Shown one piece after another: positions 51,369 through 59,793 of a stretch of DNA of 64,000 nucleotides. Positions within the stretch are counted from its first letter, which is position 1, and each line of letters begins with the position of its first letter. This DNA comes from QZKY01 sp942492925 (GTDB taxonomy: Bacteria > Pseudomonadota > Gammaproteobacteria > Burkholderiales > Burkholderiaceae_D). The stretch spans positions 310,001-374,000 of the forward strand of contig OW818641.1 in NCBI GenBank assembly GCA_942492925.1, read 5' to 3'. A program made the translations under genes and the position numbers. The notes beneath the pieces are model-generated. The model was given only the letters and a program-made list of their open reading frames with translations, was not told the origin of the DNA and did no database searches.

Positions 51369-51854
51369 TTAATCGCGGAAGTTGTTGAAATCCAGCGGCA
51401 AGTCAGGAACGTCTTTTTTCAGCAACGCAATGGCCGATTGCAGGTCGTCTCGCTTCGCGCCCGTCACACGGACAGACTCCCCCTGAATGCTGGCCTGGAC
51501 TTTCATTTTGTTGTCCTTGATGATCTTGACAATTTTTTTGGCGGCGTCGGTTTCAATGCCGTTCTTGATCTTGATGACTTGCTTCACCTTGTCGCCGCCG
51601 ATTTTTTCAATCTTTCCCATGTCGAGATAACGCACATCCACGTTCCGTTTGGTCAAGCGGCCTACCAGGACATCGCGCAACTGGTTCAATTGAAATTCGG
51701 AGTCGGCATAGGCCGTGAGTTCGCGCTCCTTTTGTTCGACGCGGGCGTCGCTTCCCTTGAAATCGAAACGCGTAGAGACTTCCTTGTTAGCCTGGTCAAT
51801 ACCATTCTTGACTTCGACCATGTTGGCTTCCAAAACAACGTCAAAAGAGGGCAT
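51369..51854 (-). CDS. YajQ-family cyclic-di-GMP-binding protein
   Basis: A 161-aa protein with two RRM-like lobes. It begins PSFDVVLEANMVEVKNGIDQA, and the usual FDFKGSD and KVQASIQGESVRVTGAKRDDLQ blocks are visible, each quoted in part. In Xanthomonas the homolog binds cyclic-di-GMP and a transcription factor. The start at 51854 is preferred to 51902. It could read signals from the diguanylate cyclase at 28.8 kb, but the sequence alone does not show this. Confidence 0.92.
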   Translation of the reverse strand: MPSFDVVLEANMVEVKNGIDQANKEVSTRFDFKGSDARVEQKERELTAYADSEFQLNQLRDVLVGRLTKRNVDVRYLDMGKIEKIGGDKVKQVIKIKNGIETDAAKKIVKIIKDNKMKVQASIQGESVRVTGAKRDDLQSAIALLKKDVPDLPLDFNNFRD

Positions 51855-51936
51855 GCTTATTTCCTTCGTGTCTGCTTGCAATTTGAGCATTTTAGCGAAC
51901 AAGAAAGAATGTGGCTAGCTGTATAATCAACGCGCT

Positions 51937-52977
51937 ATGACCCCCCCTTATGCCATTCAACGAGACGTATCGCTGCAGTCATTCAACACGTTTGGACTGC
52001 AAGCCAAAGCGCATGCTTATCTGCGCGTAACGGATGCGGCGCAACTTAAGGCCGTGCGCACGGACGCAGCGCTATTCCACATGCCCAGACTGATTCTGGG
52101 GGGCGGCAGCAACATTGTGTTCACCCGCGATTTTCCGGGATTGGTGCTGCACATGGCCACCCAAGGCATGCAGGTGGTGTGCGAGGATGCGGACTTTACT
52201 TATGTGCGCGCCGCTGCAGGTGAAGACTGGAACGATTTCGTGAACTGGACGCTGAATCGTGGATTGGGCGGCCTGGAAAATCTCTCCCTCATTCCTGGCA
52301 CCGTGGGCGCATCGCCCGTGCAAAACATCGGTGCCTACGGTGCCGAAGTGGCGGGTTGTTTTCATGCGCTCACTTTCTTCAATTTTGAAACCGGCGAAGC
52401 CACCACGCTCGACAAAACGACGTGCGCGTTCGGTTATCGCGACAGCATTTTCAAGCACGCGCTAAAAGACAAAGGCGTGATACTGGATGTCACTTTCGCC
52501 TTGCCCAAGCGCTGGCAAGCCAATAAGAACTATGCCGATGTCCAACAGGCGCTGGCCGCGCGCGGCATCGCAGCCCCCACGCCGCGCGAGATGAGCGAGA
52601 TCATCACGGACATTCGCAAAAGAAAATTGCCCGATCCCGATGTGCTCGGCAATGCCGGCAGCTTTTTCAAAAACCCGGTGGTGTCGGCTGCCGTGAAAGA
52701 TGCGCTCGTCAAACAGTATCCGCAACTCGTGAGTTATCCGGAGAAAGACGGTTCGTTCAAACTGGCAGCTGGCTGGCTCGTGGATCAATCCGGCTGGAAA
52801 GGCAAATCGCTGGAGAATGCTGCAGGTAAGGCTGGCGTGTCAGAAACGCAGGCGCTGGTGCTGGTGAATCGCGGTGCGGCGAGTGGACAGGATGTGATCG
52901 CACTTGCACAGGCCATACAAAAAGATGTGGCGGCAAGGTTTGGGGTGGCGTTGGATGTGGAGCCGACAATCATATAA
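51937..52977 (+). CDS. murB: UDP-N-acetylenolpyruvoylglucosamine reductase
   Basis: A 346-aa FAD enzyme that makes UDP-MurNAc for peptidoglycan. Class I MurB features are the start SLQSFNTFGLQAKA, the FAD-binding ILGGGSNIVF and GTVGASPVQNIGAYG, CAFGYRDSIFK, the catalytic Ser in NAGSFFKNP and the C-terminal Glu in the VEPTII end. Divergent from yajQ by 82 bases. Confidence 0.95.
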   Translation: MTPPYAIQRDVSLQSFNTFGLQAKAHAYLRVTDAAQLKAVRTDAALFHMPRLILGGGSNIVFTRDFPGLVLHMATQGMQVVCEDADFTYVRAAAGEDWNDFVNWTLNRGLGGLENLSLIPGTVGASPVQNIGAYGAEVAGCFHALTFFNFETGEATTLDKTTCAFGYRDSIFKHALKDKGVILDVTFALPKRWQANKNYADVQQALAARGIAAPTPREMSEIITDIRKRKLPDPDVLGNAGSFFKNPVVSAAVKDALVKQYPQLVSYPEKDGSFKLAAGWLVDQSGWKGKSLENAAGKAGVSETQALVLVNRGAASGQDVIALAQAIQKDVAARFGVALDVEPTII

Positions 52978-52995
52978 AACTCGTTATAGGAAGGC

Positions 52996-53502
52996 ATGAG
53001 AAACTCGCGAACATTATTGTTTTCGGTGTTAGGTGTGACTTTCCTATTATCGTCACTCTATGCCGTGATGGGGGTGCTACAGGCGGCTTCCTTATTTACT
53101 GGCCCTCGCGCATTTTCAAATGCCAATTTCTGGGGTTCAGTTTGGCTTGTTGCTTTGGTTTTTTCGGTTCTATGCTTTTGGCAGGTATGTGGCGGGACGC
53201 CTAAATTTTTAGTTTTCCCGGCATGGCTAAAAGTAGTTGTTGGCATCTGCTTGGTTGTTCTTGCTCTTTGGTTCCTTTCTCCTGTTATTGCTGATCTCTT
53301 GGCAATTGATCGTTGTTTAGATAATGGAGGCAGTTTTAACCATGTTGAATCTGTGTGTGATCTAACGGTATCTCATCCACACATGTCCACATTTGAGCGC
53401 CAAGGGTTTCGCCTAGTTACTTTTGTAGTGCTACTGATATGGGGAGCCCTTCTTGTGCTTCCCATTTTTAGCAGAAGGGGTAACAAGCACCATGTTCCCT
53501 AG
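52996..53502 (+). CDS. Membrane protein of unknown function
   Basis: A 168-aa protein with four predicted membrane segments (about 7-30, 44-65, 75-95 and 138-158). Between the third and fourth lies a periplasmic loop with CLDNGGSFNHVESVCD, two Cys that could form a disulfide. AGGAAGG precedes the ATG by one or two bases. Codon choice is more T/A-rich than in neighbours, which may mark recent acquisition. I recognise no family. Confidence 0.7.
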   Translation: MRNSRTLLFSVLGVTFLLSSLYAVMGVLQAASLFTGPRAFSNANFWGSVWLVALVFSVLCFWQVCGGTPKFLVFPAWLKVVVGICLVVLALWFLSPVIADLLAIDRCLDNGGSFNHVESVCDLTVSHPHMSTFERQGFRLVTFVVLLIWGALLVLPIFSRRGNKHHVP

Positions 53503-53570
53503 ACTTGGGTCAAAAGACCTTTTGAAGAAAAGGCTGTGGGAAACACCAAAAACATAAACTTGAAAAAATA

Positions 53571-53591
53571 ACGGGCGCTATCAGCGCCCGT
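53571..53591. terminator. Bidirectional terminator between the membrane protein and ppnP
   Basis: A perfect 9-bp stem, ACGGGCGCT / AGCGCCCGT, loop ATC, with A/T-rich flanks on both sides. It lies between two convergent genes. Confidence 0.88.
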
Positions 53592-53612
53592 TTTCATTGA
53601 ATATGCCACTGC

Positions 53613-53927
53613 TTAACCAAAGTGACAAACGTAATCCAGCGCTTCAACCGTTTCAATTTGAAAACTGGAATTGCCTGGCACGTTGAAACGTTGGCCTGCG
53701 CCATAGGTTTGCCAGGCATCGCTGCCCGCCAGTTTCACGCGGCACTGGCCGCCAATGACTTCCATGATTTCCGGCGCGCCGGTGTTGAAGGTGAGCGTGG
53801 AAGGCAGAATGACGCCGATGGTTTTCTTGGTGCCGTCTGCAAGCAGCACAGTGTGCGAAACGCATTTGCCATCGAAGTAAACGTTGGATTTTTTGACGAC
53901 GCTGACGTTATCGAATTGGGTGGTCAT
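53613..53927 (-). CDS. ppnP: Pyrimidine/purine nucleoside phosphorylase PpnP
   Basis: A 104-aa cupin of the former DUF1255 (YaiE) family that phosphorolyses several nucleosides. The pattern SHTVLLADGTKKTIGVILP and TFNTGAPEIMEVIGGQCRVKL (each quoted in part), then FNVPGNSSFQI, matches the family. The start at 53927 gives MTTQFDNVSV. A longer frame to 54083 runs into a repeat element. No ribosome-binding site is obvious. Downstream of argG on the same strand. Confidence 0.9.
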   Translation of the reverse strand: MTTQFDNVSVVKKSNVYFDGKCVSHTVLLADGTKKTIGVILPSTLTFNTGAPEIMEVIGGQCRVKLAGSDAWQTYGAGQRFNVPGNSSFQIETVEALDYVCHFG

Positions 53928-53994
53928 GGTGAGTGGGAAGTAGAAAGTAGTTAGTCGAAAGGTAAGTGGATTGCTGTCCAGTTCTAAGGAAGCG

Positions 53995-54123
53995 CTGAAG
54001 AAATTGGTGAGCGGGATGAGATGCAAGGCGCACGGCGCGCAGGAACCGGAGTGTACATGGATGTACACGAGGATTCGGAGCACCGCGCAACGCAGCAGAT
54101 CGCACGCGCAACCATTTATTCAG
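53995..54123. repeat. Palindromic repeat-like element between ppnP and argG
   Basis: About 130 bases bounded by imperfect inverted ends, CTGAAGAAATTGGT (53995-54008) and the reverse complement of ACCATTTATTCAG (54111-54123). The centre is GTGTACAT-GG-ATGTACAC (54051-54068), a perfect 8-bp inverted repeat. The arms are GC-rich with partial self-complementarity. The right end contains the argG stop codon. I recall near-identical sequences as dispersed repeats in betaproteobacterial genomes, but only one copy is in this window. Confidence 0.6.
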
Positions 54124-55450
54124 GGTTTCCGAGGCGCGGCAGGGCAATGGAGGACTCCGCACTGAGCAGCCCCACCTTGCTGTAAATGCCAAGCTTGTGG
54201 CGCGTATCGGCGATGTCGAGATTACGCATGGTGAGTTGACCGATGCGATCTTGCGGCGAGAAGGGCGCGTCCTCCACTTTTTCCATCGACAGACGTTCCG
54301 GCGCGTAGGTGAGATTCGGCGATTCCGTATTCAGGATCGAGTAGTCATTGCCGCGACGCAGTTCCAGCGTCACTTCGCCGGTGATCGCGCGCGCGATCCA
54401 GCGTTGCGCCGCTTCGCGCAGCATGATGGCTTGCGAATCGAACCAGCGGCCTTGATACAGCAGGCGACCGAGCTTGCGACCGTTGTCGCGATACTGCTCG
54501 ATGGTGTCTTCATTGTGAATGCCAGTGATCAGGCGTTCGTACGCAATGAAGAGCAGCGCGAGTCCCGGGGCTTCGTAAATGCCGCGGCTCTTCGCTTCGA
54601 TGATGCGGTTTTCGATTTGATCGCTCATGCCCAGACCATGACGACCGCCGATGCGGTTCGCTTCTAGGATCAGATCGACGAGGCTGGTGTATGCCACGCC
54701 ATTGAGTGCGACCGGACGGCCTTCTTCAAAACGAATCTTCACTTCTTCGCGCTTGACTTGTACTTCGTCGCGCCAGAACGCCACACCCATGATCGGTTCC
54801 ACGATCTTCATGCCGGCGTTCAGAAATTCCAGATCCTTCGCTTCGTGCGTTGCGCCCAGCATGTTCGAATCCGTCGAGTAAGCTTTTTCAACCGACATTT
54901 TGTAGTCAAAGCCGGACTTGATCAGAAATTCCGACATTTCTTTGCGACCGCCGAGTTCCTGAATGAAGCGATCATCCAGCCAGGGTTTGTAAATGCGCAG
55001 CGTCGGATTCACCAGCAAGCCGTAGCGATAAAAGCGTTCGATGTCGTTGCCCTTGAAGGTGCTGCCATCGCCCCAGATGCTCACGCCATCTTCCTGCATC
55101 GCAGCAACCAGCATGGTGCCGGTGACCGCGCGACCGAGCGGCGTGGTGTTGAAGTAGGTTTGTCCGGCCGTGGAAATGTGGAACGCGCCGCTTTGCAGCG
55201 CCGCGATGCCCTCTGCGGCGAGTTGCTCACGGCAATCAATCAAGCGCGCTTTTTCCGCACCATACAGCATGGCCTTTTGCGGGATCGCGTTGTAATCGGA
55301 TTCGTCCGGCTGACCGAGGTTCGCGGTGTAGGCGAAAGGAATCGCGCCCTTTTGGCGCATCCAGCAAATCGCTGCGCTGGTGTCCAGGCCGCCGGAAAAG
55401 GCGATGCCCACTTTTTGATTTTGCGGAATGGATTGGAGGATGGTGGACAT
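54116..55450 (-). CDS. argG: Argininosuccinate synthase
   Basis: A 444-aa enzyme joining citrulline and aspartate in arginine synthesis. This is the longer proteobacterial form. The ATP loop is AFSGGLDTSAA near residue 18, followed by YTANLGQPDE, DGSTFKGNDIERF and AYSTDSNMLGATHEAKDLE (quoted in part). The start at 55450 gives MSTILQSIP. The longer frame to 55609 runs through repeat DNA and is rejected. The stop codon lies in the end of a repeat element. Downstream of argF, 266 bases apart. Confidence 0.95.
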   Translation of the reverse strand: MSTILQSIPQNQKVGIAFSGGLDTSAAICWMRQKGAIPFAYTANLGQPDESDYNAIPQKAMLYGAEKARLIDCREQLAAEGIAALQSGAFHISTAGQTYFNTTPLGRAVTGTMLVAAMQEDGVSIWGDGSTFKGNDIERFYRYGLLVNPTLRIYKPWLDDRFIQELGGRKEMSEFLIKSGFDYKMSVEKAYSTDSNMLGATHEAKDLEFLNAGMKIVEPIMGVAFWRDEVQVKREEVKIRFEEGRPVALNGVAYTSLVDLILEANRIGGRHGLGMSDQIENRIIEAKSRGIYEAPGLALLFIAYERLITGIHNEDTIEQYRDNGRKLGRLLYQGRWFDSQAIMLREAAQRWIARAITGEVTLELRRGNDYSILNTESPNLTYAPERLSMEKVEDAPFSPQDRIGQLTMRNLDIADTRHKLGIYSKVGLLSAESSIALPRLGNPE

Positions 55451-55482
55451 GTTTTCTTTTTCAGTTTGCTGCGATATTACAT

Positions 55483-55554
55483 GTAAGCGGTTTTGGCTCC
55501 GGCCGGTGCTTTGCACCTTAACATTCGCTACGCTCATGTTAGCCTGCGCCGAAA
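55483..55554. repeat. Palindromic element copy 1 (argF-argG gap)
   Basis: A 72-base unit with core CTTAAC...GCCGAAA (55517-55554). It contains an inverted repeat AACAT ... ATGTT. The flanks GTAAGCGGTTTT (left) and AAAGCGTTTGC (right, to about 55561) are imperfect inverted ends. Its core matches copy 2 at 34 of 38 bases. Confidence 0.75.
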
Positions 55555-55624
55555 GCGTTTGCACAATTAGTAAATCAATTTTCCAACTTGAAAGATAAAG
55601 ACACTTCAAATACCTTCTGAATGC

Positions 55625-55697
55625 GCAAACGCTTTTGACCTCGGCCGCTTCTTTCGTCGCTTAACGTTCGCTTCGCTCACGTTAGCCTACGCCGAAA
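55625..55697. repeat. Palindromic element copy 2 (argF-argG gap)
   Basis: A 73-base unit with core 55660-55697 in the same orientation as copy 1. The internal inverted repeat reads AACGT ... ACGTT, i.e. both arms changed together relative to copy 1. The left end GCAAACGCTTTTG mirrors the right flank AAAGCGTTTGC of copy 1. Confidence 0.75.
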
Positions 55698-55716
55698 CAG
55701 GCTGCCTTTGCGGTTT

Positions 55717-56634
55717 CTATTCTTCAACCTTACCGAGAAGGAGGTATTCAATTAAGGCCTTTTGTACGTGCAGCCTGTTTTCTGCCTCATCCCACACAAC
55801 CGACTGCGGGCCATCGATGACTTCGGCCGTGACTTCTTCGCCGCGGTGCGCAGGCAGGCAGTGCATGAAGACGGCATCCTTCGCAGCAGATTTCATCTTT
55901 GCGCTATCGATCACCCAGCCTTCAAACGCTTTCACGCGCGCAGCGTTTTCCGCTTCGAAACCCATGCTTGTCCAGACGTCCGTCGTGACCAGATGGGCGC
56001 CCACGCAGGCATCGGCAGGCTTTTCAAACTTCGTGAAATGCGTGTTGCCGGGCGTGACGAGAGCCATGTCGATGTCGTAGCCTTTCGGTGTGGAGACGTT
56101 GACATGAAAATCAAAAATCTCCGCAGCTTGCAGCCACGAATACAACATGTTGTTCGCATCACCGACCCAGGCCACTTTTTTGCCTTTGATCGGGCCACGG
56201 TGTTCAATGAAGGTGAACACATCGGTCAGCACCTGGCAAGGGTGATGTTCATTGGTCAGGCCGTTGATCACCGGTACGCGCGAATGGGATGCGAAGCGCT
56301 CGATGATGTCCTGGCCGAAAGTGCGCACCATGATGATGTCGGACATGCGCGACATCACTTGCGCGGCATCTTCCACCGGTTCGCCACGACCGAGTTGCGA
56401 ATCCTGGGTGTTGATGTAAATCGCGTTACCGCCGAGTTGCTGGATGCCGGCTTCAAACGACAAGCGCGTGCGCGTCGAGCTTTTCTCGAAGACCATCACC
56501 AGCGTGCGATCCACCAGCGGATGATACTTCTCGTAATGCTTGAACTTGCGCTTGATGACGTGCGCCCGGGCGATGATGTGCTCGAACTCATCCAGCGTAA
56601 AGTCGGCTAACTGCAAAAAATGTTTGATCGCCAT
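55717..56634 (-). CDS. argF: Ornithine carbamoyltransferase
   Basis: A 305-aa enzyme making citrulline from ornithine and carbamoyl phosphate. The carbamoyl-phosphate motif FEKSSTRTRLSFE is at about residue 50, HPCQVLTD follows in the middle, and HCLPAHRGEEV near the C-terminus holds the catalytic Cys. Length is normal. It is upstream of argG in the same direction. The two are separated by two repeat units, so co-transcription is uncertain. Confidence 0.95.
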   Translation of the reverse strand: MAIKHFLQLADFTLDEFEHIIARAHVIKRKFKHYEKYHPLVDRTLVMVFEKSSTRTRLSFEAGIQQLGGNAIYINTQDSQLGRGEPVEDAAQVMSRMSDIIMVRTFGQDIIERFASHSRVPVINGLTNEHHPCQVLTDVFTFIEHRGPIKGKKVAWVGDANNMLYSWLQAAEIFDFHVNVSTPKGYDIDMALVTPGNTHFTKFEKPADACVGAHLVTTDVWTSMGFEAENAARVKAFEGWVIDSAKMKSAAKDAVFMHCLPAHRGEEVTAEVIDGPQSVVWDEAENRLHVQKALIEYLLLGKVEE

Positions 56635-56743
56635 AGATGAAAATAGCGGCGAGGGTGGCGCCTGCCGCTTGAATTGTGAACCTTAGGATTATACGGGAAG
56701 TCGGCCGATGTTGCCCGGAGCATTGCCAAGTATGCAAATATTG

Positions 56744-57634
56744 CTAATAAAGCTTTTGGGAGGATTCATGGACCAATTGGGCATAAAGCGCATGTCGGGC
56801 CGGGGTGATATGGCCGGCCTCGATTGCCGCCAGGATGGCGCAGCCGGGTTCGACGAGGTGGCGGCAATTATAAAAACGGCAATTTCCTAAGAAGGGGGCA
56901 AATTCTCGGAAGGCTCGCTCCAGCATGCCTTCCGTCAGGTGGTACAAACCGAATTCCTGAAAGCCGGGGGAATCGATGATGGCGGTGTTCGGGCTGATGG
57001 CATAAAGACGCGTGAACGTGGTGGTGTGCTTGCCGGTATCCAGCGCGGTGGAAATCTCGCGCGTGGCAATGTCCGCATTGGGCACCAGCAGGTTGATTAG
57101 CGAGGATTTGCCCATGCCGGATTGCCCAATCAGAATGCTGGTGCGCCCTTGTAACAAGGGCATCAACGTTTGCCGCGTCAGCTCCGGTTCCCCCAGGGCC
57201 GAGACCTCATGGATGGCATAGCCCAGCGCCGCATAAGGTTGAAGTCGTTCGCGCGTGCGGGGCAGCAAATCCAGCAATTCGGCCTTGTTCAGGATAATGC
57301 AGGCGCTGATGCCCGCGCCTTCCGCGGCGACCAGGGCGCGCGAAATCAAGTCGTCGGAAAAGCCCGGCTCTGTGGCGACCACAATAAAAAGTTGGGTGAC
57401 ATTAGCCGCCAGCAGTTTGGATTTGTATTGATCGGAGCGGTAAAGCAGGGTAGCGCGTTTCTCAATCGATTCAATCACACCTTGCGTTGGCGAACTGGGG
57501 CGAACCACGACTTCATCGCCCACCGCAATATCGCTTTTTTTCCCGCGCGTGACGCAATGCAAGCGTTGTGCGGCCGCTTGCACCAGATAATTGCGGCCGT
57601 GTGCAGCGACGACGGTGGCGGTGATCAGGCTCAT
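56744..57634 (-). CDS. rsgA: Ribosome small-subunit-dependent GTPase RsgA
   Basis: A 296-aa circularly permuted GTPase of late 30S assembly. The N-terminal OB fold (VVAAHGRNYLVQA; RGKKSDIAVGDEV) comes first, then the permuted G motifs: NKAEL (G4) before GQSGMGKSSLINLL (G1) and DSPGFQEF (G3). The zinc knuckle CRFYNCRHLVEPGC follows. The start at 57634 is eight bases past the stop of the M48 protease. An upstream frame start at 57667 would overlap it. Confidence 0.94.
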   Translation of the reverse strand: MSLITATVVAAHGRNYLVQAAAQRLHCVTRGKKSDIAVGDEVVVRPSSPTQGVIESIEKRATLLYRSDQYKSKLLAANVTQLFIVVATEPGFSDDLISRALVAAEGAGISACIILNKAELLDLLPRTRERLQPYAALGYAIHEVSALGEPELTRQTLMPLLQGRTSILIGQSGMGKSSLINLLVPNADIATREISTALDTGKHTTTFTRLYAISPNTAIIDSPGFQEFGLYHLTEGMLERAFREFAPFLGNCRFYNCRHLVEPGCAILAAIEAGHITPARHALYAQLVHESSQKLY

Positions 57635-57641
57635 ACGGTCG

Positions 57642-58910
57642 TCATGCAGAAGGTGTGGGCGACTCAAGCAACTTGCTCACGCGTAGCGCCGCAGGCGGGT
57701 GAGAATCGTAAAAGGCCGAATACAAGGGATCGGGCGTGAGCGTGGAAGCATTGTCTTCGTAGAGTTTCACTAACGCCGACACCATATCTTTGGCGTCGGT
57801 ATATTGGGCGGCAAACGCATCCGCTTCATATTCATGTTTGCGCGAGAAAAGTGCGCCCACCGGCGAGAAGAAAAAGGTGAGTAGCGGCAAAATCAAGGCA
57901 AACAGCAACAGGGCCATCGCGTCCGATCCTCCCGTGATCGAGTCAACGCCCAGCCCGACATAAAACCAGGCTTGCGTTTTCAGATAACCGAGCAAAGCCA
58001 GAAACCCGAGTGAGAGCGAAGAAATAATCGCCATGCGCTTCGCAATATGCTTGAGCTTGAAATGTCCGAGTTCATGCGCCAGCACCGCCTCCACTTCGGC
58101 GGGCGTGAGCCGCGTAATCAGCGTATCGAAAAACACGATGCGCTTGGCGGCACCCAGACCGGAGAAATAGGCGTTGCCGTGCGTGCTGCGCTTGGAACCA
58201 TCCATGACAAACAAGCCCTTGGACGCAAACCCGGTGCGCTGCAGCAAATTTTCGATACGCACTTTCAGGACGTCATTTTCCAAGGGCGTAAATTTATTAA
58301 AGAGGGGCGCAATGAGGGTTGGATAAAGAATCAGCATGGTGGCTTGGAAAAGACTCCAGATAATCCAGGCATACACCCACCAGCCTTCGCCGGCTTTGCC
58401 CATGAGCGCCAAAACAATCCACACGAGCGGAAGACCCAGGGCGGCGCCTAGCCCGATGTTTTTAAGCGTATCGATGAAAAATAAGGCGGGCGTCATTTTG
58501 TTAAAACCAAAGCGCGCTTCCAGCACAAATTGCTGGTAATAGTCGATGGGTAAATCAATCAGGCCAGTGATGAGGGCGAAGGCAGCGATGAGTGCGATTT
58601 GATATGCCATGCCATGGCCCAAGTAGCTTAGCAACCAGGTCGAAAGGAATTGCAACCCGCCTGACAAGGTAAACGCCAGCAAAACAACCAGGCCGATGAC
58701 CTGTTCAATGTGTCCCAAGCGCACTTTGGCAACCGTGTAGTCGGCTGCTTTTTGATGGGCCTCTAGGGAAATACGTTGGGCGAATAGTGCCGGTACGACA
58801 TCGCGGTGAAGCAGGATGTGCCGGATGTGACGGTTTCCGAGCCAGAGTCGCACAATGAACGTCGCAAGGAGAAAAAAAACAAAGACCGCCGAAAACGCTG
58901 CTGAAGACAT
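57642..58910 (-). CDS. M48 family metalloprotease (Ste24/CAAX-protease-like)
   Basis: A 422-aa integral-membrane zinc protease. It has an N-terminal DUF-like M48 prodomain with several membrane helices, the zinc motif LAHELGHFKLKH (HExxH) near residue 282 and the third ligand region KHEYEADAFAAQ near 355. It resembles prokaryotic Ste24 homologs. A role in membrane-protein quality control is likely but unproven. AAGGGTG precedes the ATG at 58910, which is preferred to 58973. Transcribed together with rsgA. Confidence 0.88.
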   Translation of the reverse strand: MSSAAFSAVFVFFLLATFIVRLWLGNRHIRHILLHRDVVPALFAQRISLEAHQKAADYTVAKVRLGHIEQVIGLVVLLAFTLSGGLQFLSTWLLSYLGHGMAYQIALIAAFALITGLIDLPIDYYQQFVLEARFGFNKMTPALFFIDTLKNIGLGAALGLPLVWIVLALMGKAGEGWWVYAWIIWSLFQATMLILYPTLIAPLFNKFTPLENDVLKVRIENLLQRTGFASKGLFVMDGSKRSTHGNAYFSGLGAAKRIVFFDTLITRLTPAEVEAVLAHELGHFKLKHIAKRMAIISSLSLGFLALLGYLKTQAWFYVGLGVDSITGGSDAMALLLFALILPLLTFFFSPVGALFSRKHEYEADAFAAQYTDAKDMVSALVKLYEDNASTLTPDPLYSAFYDSHPPAALRVSKLLESPTPSA

Positions 58911-59042
58911 GGCACCCTTATGAGAAAATGACACAAAAATGGTGTTCTTTAGAACACCGCACCGTCGATTCACGCTGTTTTGGAAGCGGCTGAACCGAGA
59001 CGCGCACCGAGTGGGAGGCGCGATTTCAGCAAGGATTAAATT

Positions 59043-59651
59043 ATGTCACAAGCAATAGAAAAACAGGCAGGGAATGAAACAGCCAAACCGGAAGCCACCA
59101 AGCCCGCCAAGCCCAATGAATTCAATTTGGTCTGGGTGGACATGGAAATGACCGGTCTCGATCCGGATAAGGACAAAATCATCGAAATCGCGGTTGTGGT
59201 CACGGACGCGGAGCTGAACGTGCTGGCTGAAGGCCCTGTGTTTGCCATTCACCAACCCGACGCGGTGCTGGATGGCATGGATGCCTGGAACAAGGGAACG
59301 CACGGTCGCTCGGGGCTGATTGACCGAGTGAAAGCCTCAACCGTAACGGAAGCGGACGCGGAAGTGGCGATTATCGATTTTCTGCGTCATTTTGTTCCCA
59401 AGGGCAAGTCGCCGATGTGTGGCAATTCCATCCATCAAGACCGGCGTTTCATGGTGCGTGGCATGCCGAAGCTCGAAGCGTTTTTCCACTACCGCAATGT
59501 CGATATTTCCACCCTGAAGGAACTGTGCCGTCGCTGGAAACCCGATTTGCTGAATGGCTTCAAGAAGCACCAAAAGCATACGGCGCTGGCCGATATTCTC
59601 GAATCCATTGAAGAACTGCGCTATTACCGGCAGCATTTCATCCAGTCGTAA
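59043..59651 (+). CDS. orn: Oligoribonuclease
   Basis: A 202-aa DEDDh exonuclease that degrades RNA dinucleotides, including the pGpG left after cyclic-di-GMP breakdown, so it is relevant to the GGDEF proteins of this window. Catalytic residues are seen in VWVDMEMTGLDPDKDKIIEIA (quoted in part), GNSIHQDRRF and HTALADILESIEEL. It has about 20 extra N-terminal residues (Lys/Ala/Pro-rich) compared with E. coli Orn. Divergent from the M48 gene. Confidence 0.95.
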   Translation: MSQAIEKQAGNETAKPEATKPAKPNEFNLVWVDMEMTGLDPDKDKIIEIAVVVTDAELNVLAEGPVFAIHQPDAVLDGMDAWNKGTHGRSGLIDRVKASTVTEADAEVAIIDFLRHFVPKGKSPMCGNSIHQDRRFMVRGMPKLEAFFHYRNVDISTLKELCRRWKPDLLNGFKKHQKHTALADILESIEELRYYRQHFIQS

Positions 59652-59793
59652 GCCTTGCTTTACAGCTGCCGGATGTGGCGAGAATCAAACGGCTGCGAGG
59701 GGTTGATTAGGTAACAAGAAGAGGATGCGGTATTCTTTTCGGTGCCGCAACGTCTGCCGAATGTTCATGAACGATTCGCCACCCTGGTCAGGC

